Source: Lachnospiraceae bacterium
GTDB taxonomy: Bacteria; Bacillota; Clostridia; Lachnospirales; Lachnospiraceae
NCBI GenBank assembly: GCA_024696825.1
Contig: JAILGL010000068.1
Span: 1 to 36,126 of the forward strand
Direction: 5' to 3'
Length of the DNA: 36,126 nucleotides
The translations under genes and the position numbers were made by a program. Shown in pieces: positions 15,008 through 23,058 of the stretch (positions are counted from its first letter, which is position 1; each line of letters opens with the position of its first letter). The notes beneath the pieces are model-generated. The model did not search any database, was not told the DNA's origin, and saw only the letters and a program-made list of their open reading frames with translations.

Positions 15008-15868
15008 CTATGATTCCTTAAACTTCCTCATCATTTCATTAGTAAGGCTTAGATTATTAGGCTGTAAAACTATGTCTTCCTTCTTCACCCACTGGGCGTA
15101 TTTTAATTCATTTTCATCCATGTGAATGTGGGAATCGCCGTCTACTTCACAGTAAAAGCCTGCCAGAAGATCCTGGGCCATTCCCCAAGGCTGAGACTTA
15201 TAATATCTTATATTTTTAACCTTGATTCCGGCTTCTTCCATAACCTCTCTTGCTACGGTTTCCTCCAGGGTTTCACCAATTTCTGTAAAGCCTGCAACCA
15301 GTGCATTATGAGCATATCCGCGGCGGTATCTGGTTATTAAAATGGAGTCTCCATTAGTAACTCCTATTATTACTGCAGGATTAATTCTTGGAAAGATCAT
15401 ATTGCCACATTTAGTACATCTTAGGGCACGTTCCTTGTCATCATGTATAAGCTCTTCGCTACATTTTCCGCAGTACCTGTTATCAGAATACCATCTCCAA
15501 AGATGATAGGCTGTAAATATAGCAAATACTTCTTTTCCTGAGAAAGTGTCACGTGCTTCCCTTATGGTATAGTAAGAGAAACCCTCTTGATTCTTATCAA
15601 AATTATTCTCTTCAAAATCCAAATCAAGAAAATATTTCTTTTCGTCTAAAGAAAAAAGATAAACAAATTGTTTATCCTTTTTGCTACATTTATTATGGTT
15701 ATTATTTTCGGATTTATTGGATTTATATGTAGGAAAAATCGGTGTAACCTCGTCCTTTCCCACATATATCCTTCCTTCATTGTCAAATATCATGAGGGCG
15801 TCGCCCTCTTTTATATCATAATCTGTAAACTCATTATTTAACTTACTTGGGTAAATATCCTGAATCAT
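15008..15868 (-). CDS. nudC: NAD(+) diphosphatase (NudC-type Nudix hydrolase)
   Basis: This 286-residue protein should hydrolyse NADH/NAD(+) to NMN(H) and AMP; family members also decap NAD-capped RNA. It has an N-terminal domain of about 130 residues and a zinc ribbon with two CxxC pairs (RYCGKC and RCTKCG). The catalytic Nudix box GFTEIGETLEETVAREVMEEAGI-type pattern (GX5EX7REVXEEXG) follows, with SQPWGMAQ after it, close to the SQPWPFPxS motif that marks NADH pyrophosphatases. The ATG at 15868 is chosen since GAGG lies 6 bases before it; an upstream TTG overlaps that site. The gene is 32 bases after the DUF1653 gene and probably shares its transcript. Confidence 0.88.
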   Translation of the reverse strand: MIQDIYPSKLNNEFTDYDIKEGDALMIFDNEGRIYVGKDEVTPIFPTYKSNKSENNNHNKCSKKDKQFVYLFSLDEKKYFLDLDFEENNFDKNQEGFSYYTIREARDTFSGKEVFAIFTAYHLWRWYSDNRYCGKCSEELIHDDKERALRCTKCGNMIFPRINPAVIIGVTNGDSILITRYRRGYAHNALVAGFTEIGETLEETVAREVMEEAGIKVKNIRYYKSQPWGMAQDLLAGFYCEVDGDSHIHMDENELKYAQWVKKEDIVLQPNNLSLTNEMMRKFKES

Positions 15869-15900
15869 AATCCACCTCAATCGGAAGTCATAACCTTATT

Positions 15901-16617
15901 TTATCTAAGTCTGCTTCCCATATATTTATCATTAACATTTAAGTACTTTAAAATGTAATTAATATTCTCATCTAAATTTTTACTGTCTAAATGAAGATCT
16001 AAACCTATGGCCATACTCTGAACCATACTTGGTGTGATTTCTTTTCTGTTTTTTCTGATTATTTCTTTTTTGCTTTTAAATGAGTCGGCATCAAGAAAAT
16101 CCATGAGTATTTTATTTTCTTTTTCACTCATGGTCCATCTTTCTTCTGTGGATGAAGCTTCGTCTTGGCCTGCTCCTGCTGATGCTGAAGCTTTCTCTAC
16201 CTGAACTGCCGGCTGTCCTACAACCTTACTTGGATCAGGTGAACTTACGCTTGCAGGCTGTGCTGCACCTGTATTTACTGTTGCGATGCTTTCATCAGCT
16301 GCCTTAGCCTGCTCCTTAGAAGCACCTGCTGCCTGTGTGTGCTCCTTGGAAGCCCCTGCTGCCTTATCAAATTTTACCTCTACAAATCTATAAATCTGGT
16401 TCATATATGGAAACTCATCTGAGCCTGCGTATTTCTCCGGAATAGGTGAAAGGAACTCTTCCATACTTCTTATCCAGGTGCCAAATGGCGGATACATTGC
16501 CTGATAGACAACCTTTTCTTCCTGGGTTTCACAGTCACGCGCCACGCACTTTACCTGATAAATCTTACCCTTAAAATGTCTGTAGAATCTACCCTCTATT
16601 ACTCTTCTTTTCTCCAT
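15901..16617 (-). CDS. DUF1653 domain protein with Ala-rich linker and helical C-terminus
   Basis: This is a 238-residue protein. Residues of about 1-70 match DUF1653 (GRFYRHFKGKIYQVKCVARDCET, then VVYQAMYPPFGTWIRSMEEFLSPI), a small beta domain of unknown function often found as a stand-alone protein. The middle is a low-complexity linker with repeated AAGASKE units. The last 80 residues (ENKILMDFLDADSFKSKKEII, then GLDLHLDSKNLDENINYILKYL) form a helical region, seen by me only as unrecognised. The start at 16617 is fixed by GGAGG 5 bases upstream. It lies 77 bases after the SCIFF maturase gene on the same strand. Function is unknown; no link to SCIFF maturation can be shown. Confidence 0.75.
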   Translation of the reverse strand: MEKRRVIEGRFYRHFKGKIYQVKCVARDCETQEEKVVYQAMYPPFGTWIRSMEEFLSPIPEKYAGSDEFPYMNQIYRFVEVKFDKAAGASKEHTQAAGASKEQAKAADESIATVNTGAAQPASVSSPDPSKVVGQPAVQVEKASASAGAGQDEASSTEERWTMSEKENKILMDFLDADSFKSKKEIIRKNRKEITPSMVQSMAIGLDLHLDSKNLDENINYILKYLNVNDKYMGSRLR

Positions 16618-16694
16618 ATAAACCTCCAAACCATGCACCTGGCAACTTAGCCAAATCACCCAGGAACATTAACCCTCATAGTTTTCGCTGCATT

Positions 16695-18077
16695 TTACTG
16701 CTGCTTTAACATCTCCAATATCTTCATAAGAATGGCGCTTTCAAGTCTCTTCTTCTGGATGCCGCAGGCCAAATCATAGGAGTCAAGAATGTCTCCGTTA
16801 AATATATAGTTATTAGCATTGCAGCCACCGCTACAATAGAATCTTGCCCAGCACTCTCTACATTTTGGCTTTGAAAATACGTGGGCCCCTGCGAACTGAG
16901 TCTTAATATCCTGATCGATTTCGCCATCAAGCACATTTCCCATAAGGAAATCTTCATTTCCAACGAACTGATGACATGGATAAATGTCGCCGTCAGGTGT
17001 TACGGCTACGTATTCATTTCCACTTCCGCAACCTCTGAGACGCTTGATAATACATGGTCCCTGATTAAGGTCTATCATGAAATGGAAGAAATTAATGTAC
17101 TTTCCTGAATCTCTGATTTTGCTGATTTCATCCACGAGCTTATCATACTCTTCGTAGATGCGCTCCAAATCCTCTTCCTGAAGGGAGTATTCCTTGGTTG
17201 GGTCGTCCATAACAGGCTCCACTGAAATCTCCTTAAATCCTTCATCGTAAAGGGATAAAATGTCATTTGCAAAATCGAGATTATTGCGGGTATAGGTTCC
17301 TCTTACGTAATACTCCTTCTTACCACGCTTAGCTACAAGCTTCTTGAAATTCTCGATTATAATGTCGTAGCTTCCCTTGCCATCCACGCGAACTCGCATG
17401 GCATCGTTAATCTCCTTGCGGCCGTCGATGGAAAGAACCACGTTATCCATATATTTATTAATAAAATCAATGGCTTCATCATTCATAATCATGCCATTGG
17501 TGGTTATTGTAAATCTAAAATTCTTATTGTGGATTTTTCCCTGCTCAAGAGAATATGCAACCAAATCCTTAACTACTCCGAAGTTCATCATTGGCTCTCC
17601 CCCAAAGAAATCTACCTCGAGATTAGGTCTGTCAGGGCTTTCCTTTATAAGAAAATCTATAGCTGCCTTACCGATGGAAAGTGGCATGAGCTTTCTTCCC
17701 TTACCAAAATCACCAGTTGATGCAAAGCAGTATTTACAACGAAGGTTGCAATCATGTGATACATGAAGGCAGATAGATTTGATAGGACTTTTAACTCTGG
17801 TATTAGCATATACCTCATACTGGTCCTCCATAAATAACATTTTCTCATTATAAAGATTCTTAAGCTCTTCGTAGGCTTCCTTTATGTCTTCCTCTTTATA
17901 GCGATCAGAAAATGTATCTATAATATTTTTAGGACATTCCATACTAAAGGGTGGCTTCACCTCATCTAATAAATCGTATGAAATGTCGTCTACAACGTGC
18001 ACTGCACCGCTGTTAACATCTAATACAATATTTAAATCCTTAGCCTTAAACTTGTGTATCATTACCTTTTCTTCCAT
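16695..18077 (-). CDS. scfB: Thioether-forming SCIFF peptide maturase (radical SAM/SPASM)
   Basis: This protein of about 460 residues installs cysteine-to-threonine thioether crosslinks in the SCIFF peptide encoded just upstream. An N-terminal peptide-binding (RRE-like) region covers about residues 1-95. The radical SAM cluster motif CNLRCKYC (CX3CX2C) is near residues 110-117. The C-terminal SPASM domain binds auxiliary Fe-S clusters through cysteines in CIIKRLRGCGSG, YPCHQF, PKCRECWARFYCSGGC and LACGIQKK. The order and motifs match the CteB-type enzymes of Clostridia. I favour the start at 18077, with AAGGTG 6 bases upstream; 18086 is an alternative. A terminator hairpin separates it from scfA. 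The product's biological role is not established for this family. Confidence 0.95.
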   Translation of the reverse strand: MEEKVMIHKFKAKDLNIVLDVNSGAVHVVDDISYDLLDEVKPPFSMECPKNIIDTFSDRYKEEDIKEAYEELKNLYNEKMLFMEDQYEVYANTRVKSPIKSICLHVSHDCNLRCKYCFASTGDFGKGRKLMPLSIGKAAIDFLIKESPDRPNLEVDFFGGEPMMNFGVVKDLVAYSLEQGKIHNKNFRFTITTNGMIMNDEAIDFINKYMDNVVLSIDGRKEINDAMRVRVDGKGSYDIIIENFKKLVAKRGKKEYYVRGTYTRNNLDFANDILSLYDEGFKEISVEPVMDDPTKEYSLQEEDLERIYEEYDKLVDEISKIRDSGKYINFFHFMIDLNQGPCIIKRLRGCGSGNEYVAVTPDGDIYPCHQFVGNEDFLMGNVLDGEIDQDIKTQFAGAHVFSKPKCRECWARFYCSGGCNANNYIFNGDILDSYDLACGIQKKRLESAILMKILEMLKQQ

Positions 18078-18235
18078 AACATGCACCTTTTTTTCCTTTT
18101 TTCTTCCTATTTTTTAATGTCTTCTAACCCTTTACACTTATAGATTATGTTTTCTAAAAATTCACATTATTTATCTTATTATCTTAATTTTACTATCACA
18201 TAATACCATATATCTCTTAAGTTTGAAAGACATAA

Positions 18236-18265
18236 AAACTCCCATGCATTATAACATGGGAGTTT
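18236..18265 (-). terminator. Terminator hairpin between scfA and scfB
   Basis: AAACTCCCATG and CATGGGAGTTT form an 11-bp stem with an 8-base loop, followed on the minus strand by a short T-run. As scfB lies beyond it with only weak promoter-like sequence (TTCAAA, TATTAT), partial read-through probably makes peptide mRNA exceed enzyme mRNA. Confidence 0.8.
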
Positions 18266-18298
18266 ATTAAATCTCATTAATTATAAATCTTATAATAA

Positions 18299-18451
18299 TT
18301 ATTTCTCTTCTTCTTCACGTGCACATGCCTGATTTCCAACTGTACAAGAAGTCTTACAAGCTGACTGACATGATGCCTGGCACTTTCCACATCCGCCCTT
18401 ATTAGCAGACTTAGCAAGGTTAGCCTTATTGATAGTGATTACGTGTTTCAT
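18299..18451 (-). CDS. scfA: Six-cysteine ranthipeptide precursor SCIFF
   Basis: This 50-residue peptide is too short for routine ORF calling. It starts MKHVITINKANLAKSANKGG, a leader typical of SCIFF (six cysteines in forty-five residues). The core has cysteines at positions 21, 24, 28, 32, 36 and 43, with CQSACKTSCTVGNQAC matching the near-invariant family core. Threonines between cysteines are the usual crosslink acceptors. The tail REEEEK is acidic and runs slightly longer than the common form. GGAGG lies 8 bases before the ATG, and a strong promoter sits about 60 bases upstream. The maturase gene follows directly, which confirms the assignment. SCIFF is nearly universal in Clostridia, but its function is unsettled. 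Confidence 0.97.
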   Translation of the reverse strand: MKHVITINKANLAKSANKGGCGKCQASCQSACKTSCTVGNQACAREEEEK

Positions 18452-18509
18452 AATATAAACCTCCAATCTTCAAAATAGTTAATTATAAGTACTTTTCATT
18501 CTAATTTAT

Positions 18510-18538
18510 ATTATATATAGTCGATTTCTAAGTATCAA
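18510..18538 (-). promoter_or_regulatory. scfA promoter
   Basis: The minus strand has TTGATA (18533-18538), a 17-bp spacer and a perfect TATAAT (18510-18515). This is among the best promoter matches in the window and fits high expression of a small peptide. Confidence 0.8.
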
Positions 18539-18646
18539 ATCTCGCCACATACATTTGCATTATATCATATATGCATTTAAAGATAAAGTGGTTTTTCAAT
18601 TTATTATCATGGTGCAAGTGCCGTTATAGGTACGATAAACACACCA

Positions 18647-19834
18647 TCAGGCCTTTGACTCTTCCTCAGCCTCTGCCTGTTCCTTTGCCTTTACAGACTT
18701 TCCCTCTCTTCTTGCCTTTCTCTCCTCCAAATGAGGTATTATGTAATTATCATAGATATAATCAAGTATAGCTGCTGCAGGAATTGCAAGAAGAATTCCA
18801 AGTACGCCAAACATTTTTCCACCTACTATGATGGCTACGAGAATCCATACTGATGATACTCCAAGGGTCTCGCCAAAGAGCTTTGGCTTTAAAATGTAGC
18901 CGTCTATGGTCTGCAAAACTATAGTAAATATAATAAATATAAGGGCCTGCATAGGGTCTACCAAAAGCAGGATGAATCCGCCTACGCCTGCACCTAAGAT
19001 AGGACCAAAGGTTGGGGCTAGGTTAGTTACGCCTACTACAACTGATATAAGTACAGCATAAGGCATGCCAAGAATAAGCATAAATACAAAGTTTACAATA
19101 CCTACTATAAGACCATCAATTATATCAAATGCAATATATCTTACAAGAATCTGGTTACATTTTCTCCAGAAAATACTGCTGCTCTTATACTTTTCTTCAG
19201 ACATAACAAGATGTAAAAACTTCTTAAGACCGTCTCTAAGTCTCTTCTGATCCAGCTGAAAATATATAGCAAGAATGGATGCAATTACGAGATTTGCAAC
19301 ACCAGCTCCCACTGAGAAAGATTTATTTAAAATATTTCCTGCATTGTCACTAACAAAGTCTGTCATATCAGCAAGAAAATCATTGATTTTATTCATGATT
19401 GCAGTAAAATCAAAGTTCTGCATCTGCTTAGAGGAGGTAAATGTATTCATTAACGCCTTAAGCTTGGATGTATAAATCTTTATGTTAGAAGCAAATGTTA
19501 CTAAACTATCTACTAACTGTGGAACCAGCGTTAATACTATAAGTACAAGTAAAGCTAAAAGAACTATTACCACTATGGCCACCGCCAGGCTGTGCTTTAG
19601 CTTCTCCTTTTTTATCCCCTTTAAGAGATATTTTTTCACTATATTTACAAATGGATCAAGGATGTAGGCAATTACTATTCCAAGTACTACAGTTGAAACG
19701 TAACCGTAAAAGGTTTGGAACCATTTAACATATAATCCAATGTGTGAAAGCAGCAGGTATAAAACCACTGCCGAACAGGTTGCTACCGTATATGCAACCC
19801 ATCGTTTCTTTAACCAGTCTTTGTTAAATTTCAT
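18647..19834 (-). CDS. AI-2E family transporter (PerM/YdiK-like permease)
   Basis: This 395-residue protein has the AI-2E transporter fold. N-terminal membrane segments (about 15-60) include YGYVSTVVLGIVIAYILDP. A further segment at about 85-105 and an extracytoplasmic amphipathic stretch follow. The conserved C-terminal membrane half carries IDGLIVGIVNFVFMLILGMPYAVLI, GVTNLAPTFGPILGAGVGGF and IDGYILKPKLFGETLGVSSVW, all diagnostic of the family. The tail is charged and cytoplasmic. Members are variously implicated in AI-2 export or Na+/H+ exchange, so the substrate here is not assigned. The start follows GAGG at normal spacing. It lies 53 bases after polA and is probably the last gene of the recN transcript. 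Confidence 0.9.
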   Translation of the reverse strand: MKFNKDWLKKRWVAYTVATCSAVVLYLLLSHIGLYVKWFQTFYGYVSTVVLGIVIAYILDPFVNIVKKYLLKGIKKEKLKHSLAVAIVVIVLLALLVLIVLTLVPQLVDSLVTFASNIKIYTSKLKALMNTFTSSKQMQNFDFTAIMNKINDFLADMTDFVSDNAGNILNKSFSVGAGVANLVIASILAIYFQLDQKRLRDGLKKFLHLVMSEEKYKSSSIFWRKCNQILVRYIAFDIIDGLIVGIVNFVFMLILGMPYAVLISVVVGVTNLAPTFGPILGAGVGGFILLLVDPMQALIFIIFTIVLQTIDGYILKPKLFGETLGVSSVWILVAIIVGGKMFGVLGILLAIPAAAILDYIYDNYIIPHLEERKARREGKSVKAKEQAEAEEESKA

Positions 19835-19887
19835 ACATAAATCCTCTCTTAAACTTTAATAAACCTCGTATCTGTTACTTCTAAGCT

Positions 19888-22734
19888 TTAATGAGCTTCG
19901 TACCAGTTGCTTCCGGTACTTACCTCAACCTCTAATTTTACGCTTAGGTCTGCTGCGTTAGTCATCTCTCGCTCAAGTATTTCCTTAACCTTCTCCACCT
20001 CGTCGTCATAGGCCTCGATGAGAAGCTCATCGTGAACCTGGAGAACTAACTGTGAACGAAGCCCCTCTTCTCTAAGGGCACGGGCAACCTTAACCATGGC
20101 TATTTTTATAATATCTGCAGCGCTTCCCTGAATAGGTGAATTCATGGCAACTCTCTCGCCAAATGCTTTCTGCATGTGCTTCGCTGCATTTAACTCAGGG
20201 ATAGGTCTCCTTCTTCCATAAATGGTAGTGGAGTATCCCTTTTCCTTGGCATCACTTATAAGCTTATCCAAAAATGCCTTGATATCCGGATAGGTCTTAA
20301 AATACTGGTCGATGTATTCCTTGGCCTGCTTAGCTGAGATATTAAGATCCTGGCTAAGTCCGAAGGAACTCATACCGTAGATAATACCGAAGTTAACGGC
20401 CTTGGCATTTCTTCTCTGCTCCTTGGTAACCTCCTCAAATGGCACGTTAAATACCTTTGAAGCGGTTATGGCATGGATGTCCTTTCCAATCTTGTAGGAC
20501 TCTATAAGCTCCCTGTCTCCTGACATGTGGGCAAGAAGTCTTAACTCTATCTGTGAGTAATCTGCATCTACAAAGGTGCAGCCTGGCTTTGGCTTAAATA
20601 CAGCTCTAAGGCGTCTTCCAAGCTCCATCCTTACAGGTATGTTCTGAAGGTTTGGATCTGTGGAACTAAGTCGTCCTGTGGCTGTTATGGTCTGATTAAA
20701 CTTTCCATGAATCCTGTTATCATTGCCGATGTAAGGCTGAAGGCCGTCAGCATAGGTGGACTTAAGCTTTGAAACCTGTCTGTACTCTAAAATCTTTGGA
20801 ACGATAGGGTCTACATCTATAAGCTTCTCCAGCACATCTGCCGCTGTGGAATAACCGGTTTTAGTTTTCTTTGCAAATGGAAGATTCATTTTTTCAAAGA
20901 GAATCACACCCAGCTGCTTAGGTGAATTAATGTTAAATTCTTCACCGGCTAAGGTGTAGATATCCTTTTCAAGCTCTGCAATGGTCTCACCAAAAAGAGT
21001 ACTCATGCGGTTAAGCTCTTCCTTATCCGCCATAACACCATTTCTCTCCATAATGTAAAGGTAATAGGCGGTCTTAATCTCCACGTCCTTATATAAACTT
21101 TTAAGTCCATATTCCTCGATTTTTTCCCAAAGCTTCTTTCCTGCAATAAGGCTGTAAAATGCTTCATTTAGCATGTACTCATCTAGCTTGTCAGCTAGGG
21201 TTTCATCGTTAAATACTTCGGAAATATTTTTCTTTTTATCAAATAATGCCTTAAAGTCGTCGATAATTATTCCGGATACACTGTTAATTACACTTGCAAC
21301 GCTATATCCGTCACTAAGAGGATTCATAAGGTATCCCATAAGACTTATGTCATAGATTTTATCACTGTTTTTAATTAGCTCATCTTCCATAAAAAGCTTG
21401 TCATCTGAGGTAAGTAAATGCAGTGCATTTTTGGCATCAGGAACTACTATTTTTTCAGCCTTATTAAAGACTTCCTTTAGGATATTTAATACTGCCTCGT
21501 AGTCCTCAAAACCGGCATTAAATTCTATGATATAGGTCTTTATATTTTCTCCAAGTTCAAGGGATAAGCTTACTCCATAAAAGTCATATTCGTTATGTTC
21601 ACCTGCCTCTTCCATAAGGAACTCAAAGGTCATCTGTTTACCCTTAAGACTCTTCTTAACCTTGGCATAATCACTTGACCATTCATCGCCCATTAAGGCT
21701 ATGGAAGCAGTTTTAAATTCAGCTTTTTTTACATGATTTTTTATGTCTTTTTCTGCCTTTTTAAATGCAGCTAAATCCTTTATAATTTCGTAATCAGAAG
21801 GAGTTATTTTTTCTGCTTCACCACTTACTGAAAGCACCTCTCCTTCTACATTTCCCTCTACATTAAATCTATCTCTGAAACGCTTTATAAGTGAATTTAA
21901 TTCTAACTCATTCATCATTATAAATGCATCTTTGGTAAATATATTTACAAAGTCTGCTCTTTCCAGATCATATTCAATATCTGCATGAACCTCTATGGTT
22001 GCAAGGTCCTTTGAAAGATAGGCAAGCTCCTTATTCTCCTCTAAAAGCTTCTTGGTTCTTGCCTTGGTTATATCCTCAAGATGTGCATAAACTTCATCTA
22101 AGGTAGGGTAATCCTTAAGAAGTGAAAGTGCTGTTTTTTCACCTACTCCGGGAACACCCGGAATGTTATCAGAACTGTCTCCCATAAGGGCCTTCATGTC
22201 TATAACCTGAGCCGGTGTAATGCCATACTTTTCCTGAACATTTTCAGGATAATAGTCCTCTACCACCGTTCCTCCACGGCCTGTTTTAGGGATTCTTATG
22301 AGGATATTTTCAGTAGAAAGCTGAAGCATATCCCTGTCTCCGGATATAATAGAAACCTTGTAGCCCTTACTCTCAGCGTCCTTAGCAATGGTTCCAAGAA
22401 TATCATCAGCCTCATAGCCACCCTTTTGAACAATGCTTATATTCATTTTAGAAAGCATTTCCCTAATAAGTGGCATCTGCTCCTTAAGCTCTTCAGGCAT
22501 ACCCTTTCTGGTACCCTTATACTCCTTAAACATCTTATGTCTAAAAGTAGGCTCGTGAACATCAAAGGCCACCATCATATTGTCAGGTTTTTCCTCTTCT
22601 GCAATCTTAAAAATAATATTTAAAAATCCATAGACCGCATTAGTATAAACGCCCTTGGAATTAGTGAGAACAGGCACTCCGTAAAAGGCTCTGTTCATGA
22701 TACTGTTACCGTCAATTAATAATAATTTTTTCAT
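19888..22734 (-). CDS. polA: DNA polymerase I
   Basis: This 948-residue polymerase fills gaps and removes RNA primers. The 5'-nuclease domain (about 1-290) has LLLIDGNSIMNRAFYG, GYEADDILG and the helix-hairpin-helix GDSSDNIPGVPGVGEKTA. The middle 3'-5' exonuclease domain (about 300-530) is degenerate: the catalytic DxE motif is replaced by TFEFL, and the later acidic motifs are not conserved, so proofreading is probably absent, as in Bacillus Pol I. The polymerase domain has motif A DYSQIELRLLAHMSGD, motif B RRNAKAVNFGIIYG and motif C QVHDELLIE, all intact. It starts 12 bases after the zinc-finger gene and is likely transcribed with recN. Confidence 0.97.
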   Translation of the reverse strand: MKKLLLIDGNSIMNRAFYGVPVLTNSKGVYTNAVYGFLNIIFKIAEEEKPDNMMVAFDVHEPTFRHKMFKEYKGTRKGMPEELKEQMPLIREMLSKMNISIVQKGGYEADDILGTIAKDAESKGYKVSIISGDRDMLQLSTENILIRIPKTGRGGTVVEDYYPENVQEKYGITPAQVIDMKALMGDSSDNIPGVPGVGEKTALSLLKDYPTLDEVYAHLEDITKARTKKLLEENKELAYLSKDLATIEVHADIEYDLERADFVNIFTKDAFIMMNELELNSLIKRFRDRFNVEGNVEGEVLSVSGEAEKITPSDYEIIKDLAAFKKAEKDIKNHVKKAEFKTASIALMGDEWSSDYAKVKKSLKGKQMTFEFLMEEAGEHNEYDFYGVSLSLELGENIKTYIIEFNAGFEDYEAVLNILKEVFNKAEKIVVPDAKNALHLLTSDDKLFMEDELIKNSDKIYDISLMGYLMNPLSDGYSVASVINSVSGIIIDDFKALFDKKKNISEVFNDETLADKLDEYMLNEAFYSLIAGKKLWEKIEEYGLKSLYKDVEIKTAYYLYIMERNGVMADKEELNRMSTLFGETIAELEKDIYTLAGEEFNINSPKQLGVILFEKMNLPFAKKTKTGYSTAADVLEKLIDVDPIVPKILEYRQVSKLKSTYADGLQPYIGNDNRIHGKFNQTITATGRLSSTDPNLQNIPVRMELGRRLRAVFKPKPGCTFVDADYSQIELRLLAHMSGDRELIESYKIGKDIHAITASKVFNVPFEEVTKEQRRNAKAVNFGIIYGMSSFGLSQDLNISAKQAKEYIDQYFKTYPDIKAFLDKLISDAKEKGYSTTIYGRRRPIPELNAAKHMQKAFGERVAMNSPIQGSAADIIKIAMVKVARALREEGLRSQLVLQVHDELLIEAYDDEVEKVKEILEREMTNAADLSVKLEVEVSTGSNWYEAH

Positions 22735-22746
22735 TCTACTCTCCCG

Positions 22747-23058
22747 CTAGAAAAATAAAAATCCGCCCACCAAACAAATAAGCACGTATAATAATATTTT
22801 TTGAAATCTGATTATCTTATATTTAAATAAATAATCCTTGGCAGATTCTATTTTCATCTCAGAATCAAGTCTGGTATTACCATATTTTTCTACATCTTCA
22901 AGTATCTTCATACCCATAAAAACTGTATAGCACATGTCATATTCTTCTCTGCATTTTTCACAATTATCCAAATGCTCCAAAAACTCCTCCAACTCCTTTA
23001 CAGAAAGAGAGTCATTGACAAATGCTTCTATGTTTTTTCTGGTTTCCTTACAATTCAA
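22747..23058 (-). CDS. Putative zinc-finger (zf-HC2/ZAS-like) membrane protein
   Basis: This is a 103-residue protein with a TTG start overlapping the recN stop by 3 bases (TTGA), a sign of translational coupling; GGAG precedes it. The N-terminus carries Cys3 and then HLDNCEKC, the H-x3-C-x2-C pattern of anti-sigma zinc fingers. One membrane segment (ILLYVLICLVGGFLFF) ends the chain, so the finger should face the cytoplasm. In the family such proteins are anti-sigma factors, but no sigma gene is nearby and the usual extracytoplasmic sensor domain is missing. The position between recN and polA is interesting, but a role in repair is not shown. Confidence 0.7.
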   Translation of the reverse strand: MNCKETRKNIEAFVNDSLSVKELEEFLEHLDNCEKCREEYDMCYTVFMGMKILEDVEKYGNTRLDSEMKIESAKDYLFKYKIIRFQKILLYVLICLVGGFLFF

